Shown here one piece after another: positions 7,595 through 10,339 of a DNA stretch of 10,339 nucleotides. How positions within the stretch are numbered: the first letter of the stretch is position 1; every line of letters begins with the position of its first letter. The notes beneath the pieces are model-generated. The model did no database searches. It was not told the origin of the DNA and saw nothing but the letters and a program-made list of their open reading frames with translations. The DNA lies in the NCBI GenBank assembly GCA_040752395.1, contig JBFMHD010000092.1:1-10339 (forward strand). Reading direction: 5' to 3'. The position numbers and the translations under genes are program-made. The stretch is from JBFMHD01 sp040752395 [NCBI: Candidatus Hydrogenedentota bacterium] (GTDB lineage Bacteria > JBFMHD01).

Positions 7595-10339
7595 ATGATT
7601 GACATTATTGATATTATAAAGGTAAACAAAACTAAAATTTTATGGTTATCTCTAATATCCATTTTCACCTCCATTTACCCACTTAATGCCGCTTTAAAAA
7701 TTCCAGGCGATACTGATAATTATTCAGTTCTAAACCCTTTTATGGCCCAAGCACCCTGTACCGCTGTATTTAAACTGTCTAATTATTATGACTCCGGTCC
7801 TTTATCTGATACTGATTCCGCTGATTTCTCCGAAGATTCACCCAATATTATCTTCTGTGATACTTTCGCTAACCCATATTCCCCTATCTCTTCTGCTTAT
7901 ATCGGCGATACACTCTATATCGTTTTAAGTGATAGAGATGAAAATAACTCCTTTATGTTCAACGGAATTGATACATCTTCTGATTTCCAAGATACCGTCT
8001 ATGTTACTATAACAAGCACTATAGGCAATGATACTATTATTAAACTCATCTTAGAAGAAGCTATTAATACAGCCGTCTTTAGAGACTCTATTATTTTATC
8101 ATCTCAATTATCTAATGACACTTATTTATTAGTCGGTGATGGTGATACTGTTATACTTCGCTATGAATCTGATATAAAACCTTCACTCGAATTCGATACT
8201 TATTTGCTTACAGTTATTAATTGTCCACAAACTTTTGGAGTGTTAAGATTTACAAGAAGTAATAATCAATCAACTGATACCTATAATATAGCTGATTTTA
8301 TTTATCTGACTTTAACTGACCTCGATAGAAATAATAATCCAAAAATTAAAGATACCGTCGTCATTACTATAACAAGTGCTATCGCCAAAGATACTGCTAT
8401 AATTACTCTCGTCGAAACTACTGAAACTAGCGCATTCTTTACTAACGCACCTGATACCGGCGTAATCTCTACTGACTCAACTTCAACTACTTCAACTGAT
8501 ACAATTATTCTTGTCGCAAATGGGGATACTATCACAGCCTATTTTAATGATACTGAAAATGGCGATACACCTACTGATACCGCTATTATGTATCAACTCC
8601 GGACTAACTCAAATGTAGAGTTCATCCGAAGTGATTGGAGTTTAGCAGATACATATTTATTAGGAAGTGAGATAGTATATGTAGTAGTGACTGATGCAGA
8701 CCGAAACAATAATCCAATAGTAGTGGAAAGTGTAGTAGTGACAGTATATAGCACATATACGAGTGATAGCGTAATAATAGTATTAAATGAGACCAGTGAT
8801 CGTGGTGGTGTATTTGTAGGAAGTATGGATATAACAGACAGTAAGCCAGTAGTGTATGGAGATACAGAGTTATTAGTAAGCGATGGGGACACAATAACAG
8901 TCTGGGACACAGACAATCGAGCACCGATAGATAGCGATATAGACACAGCAGTGATAAAAAGAAAACAAACCTATGTTGATGTGGAATTTATTAATGAACT
9001 TAATATAAGAGTAGATACATATCTTATTGGGACCAAAGCTTATGTTATAGTGACAGATTATGACCAAAATATAAATCCTATAGAAACACAAGTGATAACC
9101 GTAACGTTATATAGCCAGATAACTGGTGACACAGCAATATTAGTCCTAACAGAAACAACTGATAGAAGTGGTATATTTAGTGGTGGAGTCGGTGTAATAT
9201 TAAGTGATACTTTATATTTAATTGGCGGAGACAGTGTATTATTAGTTGGTGATGGTGATACAATTAGTGTTTGGGATACTGATTACTATCATAATGATAG
9301 TGAGTATGATACCGCCATAATGATTCAACCACTTACTCCATCTCAAATATTAATGGTTAATTTAAATGAAATTGATACAGATATAATTTATATAAGCTAT
9401 GATAAAGTTTTTATTATTTTAACAGACCTTAATAGAAATAATAATCCAATTTTGCAAGAACTAATTCAGATTACAATTTATTCACGAGATTCAAAAGATA
9501 CTGAGATAATTTATTTAACTGAAACAGGGGAGCGAACTGGAATATTTAAAAATTTACCATCTGTCCCTGGTGGTAACGGTTTACGAACCTCTGATACAAC
9601 TGGTTTGTTGTTAAATGATAATATTCTTGCCTTAAATGATGATGATTCTCTAACTGCTAAATATGTAGACATAGAAGATACACTGGACCTCTCGTTTGAT
9701 ACCTCGTCAGCCGAACAGGTATCTACACTATCAAAAGTCTTAATAATGGATTCTTATGGTTTTGATGCTGTAATTGTTTTTATAGGCGATTCTATATATA
9801 TCATTGTTACTGACATAGACCAAAATAATAATGTAAGAACACCTGATACTATTCAGATAACCATTATTAGCGATATAGGTGAAGACACCGTTATTGTAAC
9901 TTTAACCGAAACATCTGATACAAGTGGTGTGTTTGGAGATAGCAATGTTTGGAATAATGGTTTTGCAATTATTACAAGCGATTCTTTGGGGAGCTCATTA
10001 AATGACCTAATTCTTTTGTTGGGTGATAATGATACCATCACATTAGAATATGAAGATGATGAACCTGAACAATGGATTGATACTGCTCTTGATTCTGTAC
10101 CAGTAAGACAAAAAATTTCTTTAGGAGAGATAGATTTTATAGATAGAAATAATAAGAAAATAGATACATATATAATAGGAGATAGTCTGATATACATAAT
10201 AGTGACAGATATAGACAAGAACAATCAGCCAAGGATGCGGGATACAGTAGTAGTAACTTTATGGAGTACAATCGGGCAAGATACAGAGATAGTAGTATTA
10301 ACTGAAGTTTATGATACAGCAGGAGTATTTAGTGACACG
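7595..10339 (+). CDS. giant secreted tandem-repeat protein (3' end beyond the window)
   Basis: Reading from the ATG at 7595, the frame stays open for 915 codons to the last base, with no stop, so the gene is cut by the window edge. An in-frame TGA at 7580-7582 makes this the first possible ATG. Residues 1-32 look like a signal peptide (Lys9, Lys12, Lys14, hydrophobic core 15-28, cleavage near LNA-32). After a linker of about 55 residues, at least seven tandem repeats of about 121-133 residues follow (see the repeat entry). The protein is acidic and extremely rich in Asp-Thr pairs, with very few Cys, typical of a surface or matrix protein built from Ig-like beta domains. No catalytic domain is visible in this part. 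It follows the PorV homologue by 204 bases, which makes it a candidate type IX cargo; the diagnostic C-terminal sorting domain would lie outside. There is no Shine-Dalgarno. Codon use changes sharply between repeat units. Confidence 0.85.
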   Translation, partial: MIDIIDIIKVNKTKILWLSLISIFTSIYPLNAALKIPGDTDNYSVLNPFMAQAPCTAVFKLSNYYDSGPLSDTDSADFSEDSPNIIFCDTFANPYSPISSAYIGDTLYIVLSDRDENNSFMFNGIDTSSDFQDTVYVTITSTIGNDTIIKLILEEAINTAVFRDSIILSSQLSNDTYLLVGDGDTVILRYESDIKPSLEFDTYLLTVINCPQTFGVLRFTRSNNQSTDTYNIADFIYLTLTDLDRNNNPKIKDTVVITITSAIAKDTAIITLVETTETSAFFTNAPDTGVISTDSTSTTSTDTIILVANGDTITAYFNDTENGDTPTDTAIMYQLRTNSNVEFIRSDWSLADTYLLGSEIVYVVVTDADRNNNPIVVESVVVTVYSTYTSDSVIIVLNETSDRGGVFVGSMDITDSKPVVYGDTELLVSDGDTITVWDTDNRAPIDSDIDTAVIKRKQTYVDVEFINELNIRVDTYLIGTKAYVIVTDYDQNINPIETQVITVTLYSQITGDTAILVLTETTDRSGIFSGGVGVILSDTLYLIGGDSVLLVGDGDTISVWDTDYYHNDSEYDTAIMIQPLTPSQILMVNLNEIDTDIIYISYDKVFIILTDLNRNNNPILQELIQITIYSRDSKDTEIIYLTETGERTGIFKNLPSVPGGNGLRTSDTTGLLLNDNILALNDDDSLTAKYVDIEDTLDLSFDTSSAEQVSTLSKVLIMDSYGFDAVIVFIGDSIYIIVTDIDQNNNVRTPDTIQITIISDIGEDTVIVTLTETSDTSGVFGDSNVWNNGFAIITSDSLGSSLNDLILLLGDNDTITLEYEDDEPEQWIDTALDSVPVRQKISLGEIDFIDRNNKKIDTYIIGDSLIYIIVTDIDKNNQPRMRDTVVVTLWSTIGQDTEIVVLTEVYDTAGVFSDT
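7856..10339 (+). repeat. array of seven Asp-rich tandem protein repeats
   Basis: In-frame repeat units lie at about 7856-8221, 8222-8602, 8603-8965, 8966-9328, 9329-9712, 9713-10111 and 10112 to the window end (partial). Each has the same order of motifs: IGD.(I/V)Y(I/V).(V/L)TD; then D-x-D-x-N-x-N (TDLDRNNNP, TDADRNNNP, TDYDQNINP, TDIDQNNN, TDIDKNNQP); then DTV.(I/V)T(I/V).S; then DT.I(I/V).LTET....(G/A)(V/I)F; then LL(V)GDGDTIT(V)...D and a final DTA. Units 3 and 4 are the closest to consensus (DGDTI followed by SVWDTD or TVWDTD); unit 5 has lost parts (LNDDDSL). Similar repeats occur in giant surface proteins of archaea and bacteria, as far as I recall. Units are diverged at DNA level, but an 18-base stretch (ATAGAAATAATAATCCAA) is identical in units 2 (8325-8342) and 5 (9432-9449). 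Boundaries are by eye, accurate to a few residues. Confidence 0.8.

Noticed and set aside
8593-8946. Long minus-strand open frames over repeat unit 3 (also 8622-8924 and 8873-9091)
   Set aside because: They lie opposite the uninterrupted giant gene. They arise because the GTA/AGT/ATA-rich codons of this unit contain few minus-strand stops. Their translations are low-complexity Ser/Val/Leu runs with no domain.
9853-10224. Minus-strand open frame of 123 codons
   Set aside because: Antisense to repeat units 6-7 of the giant gene, Ser/Val/Ile-rich, with no ribosome binding site or recognisable domain.

Overview
The window is AT-rich (roughly 30% GC by eye) and comes from a Gram-negative-type bacterium with an outer membrane: it encodes two predicted beta-barrel proteins, a lipoprotein, an O-antigen-ligase-like enzyme and a large secreted repeat protein. 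A PorV/UPF0164-type outer-membrane protein, envelope proteins fused to TPRs, and start codons that mostly lack a Shine-Dalgarno motif suggest an uncultured lineage of the FCB group or a neighbouring candidate phylum (WOR-3/Hydrothermae/Cloacimonadota-like). That placement is an inference from gene style, not a phylogeny.

Layout. 1-173: non-coding, with short direct repeats and a period-7 AG-rich run. 174-246 (minus): tRNA-Thr(UGU). 370-720 (plus): queF, the queuosine-pathway nitrile reductase, divergent from the tRNA; two strong promoter candidates share one overlapping -35 box. 816-5687 (plus): a three-gene overlapping operon behind a good promoter (753-780), encoding a beta-barrel outer-membrane protein, a TPR lipoprotein, and a multi-pass O-antigen ligase/Wzy-like protein with a C-terminal TPR domain. 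5822-7390: a PorV-family barrel fused to a C-terminal TPR domain. 7595-10339: an open reading frame of 915 codons that runs off the end of the window. It encodes a signal peptide and at least seven tandem repeats of about 121-133 residues, rich in Asp-Thr and carrying a TDxDxNxN-type motif.

How the genes may work together. In type IX secretion, PorV is the outer-membrane shuttle protein that receives cargo, and cargo is anchored on a lipopolysaccharide made with a WaaL-type ligase. A PorV homologue, a WaaL/Wzy-like ligase, an outer-membrane TPR lipoprotein and a giant secreted repeat protein in one block are consistent with a surface-display module. The cargo's C-terminal sorting domain would lie outside this window, so this stays a hypothesis.

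The most unusual signal is inside the giant gene: its repeat units are written in two codon dialects. Units 1-2 use pyrimidine-ending Val codons and TCN Ser codons. Unit 3, and by eye unit 7, use GTA/GTG, ATA, ACA and AGY instead. The switch falls on a repeat boundary, which suggests a mosaic gene assembled by recombination.
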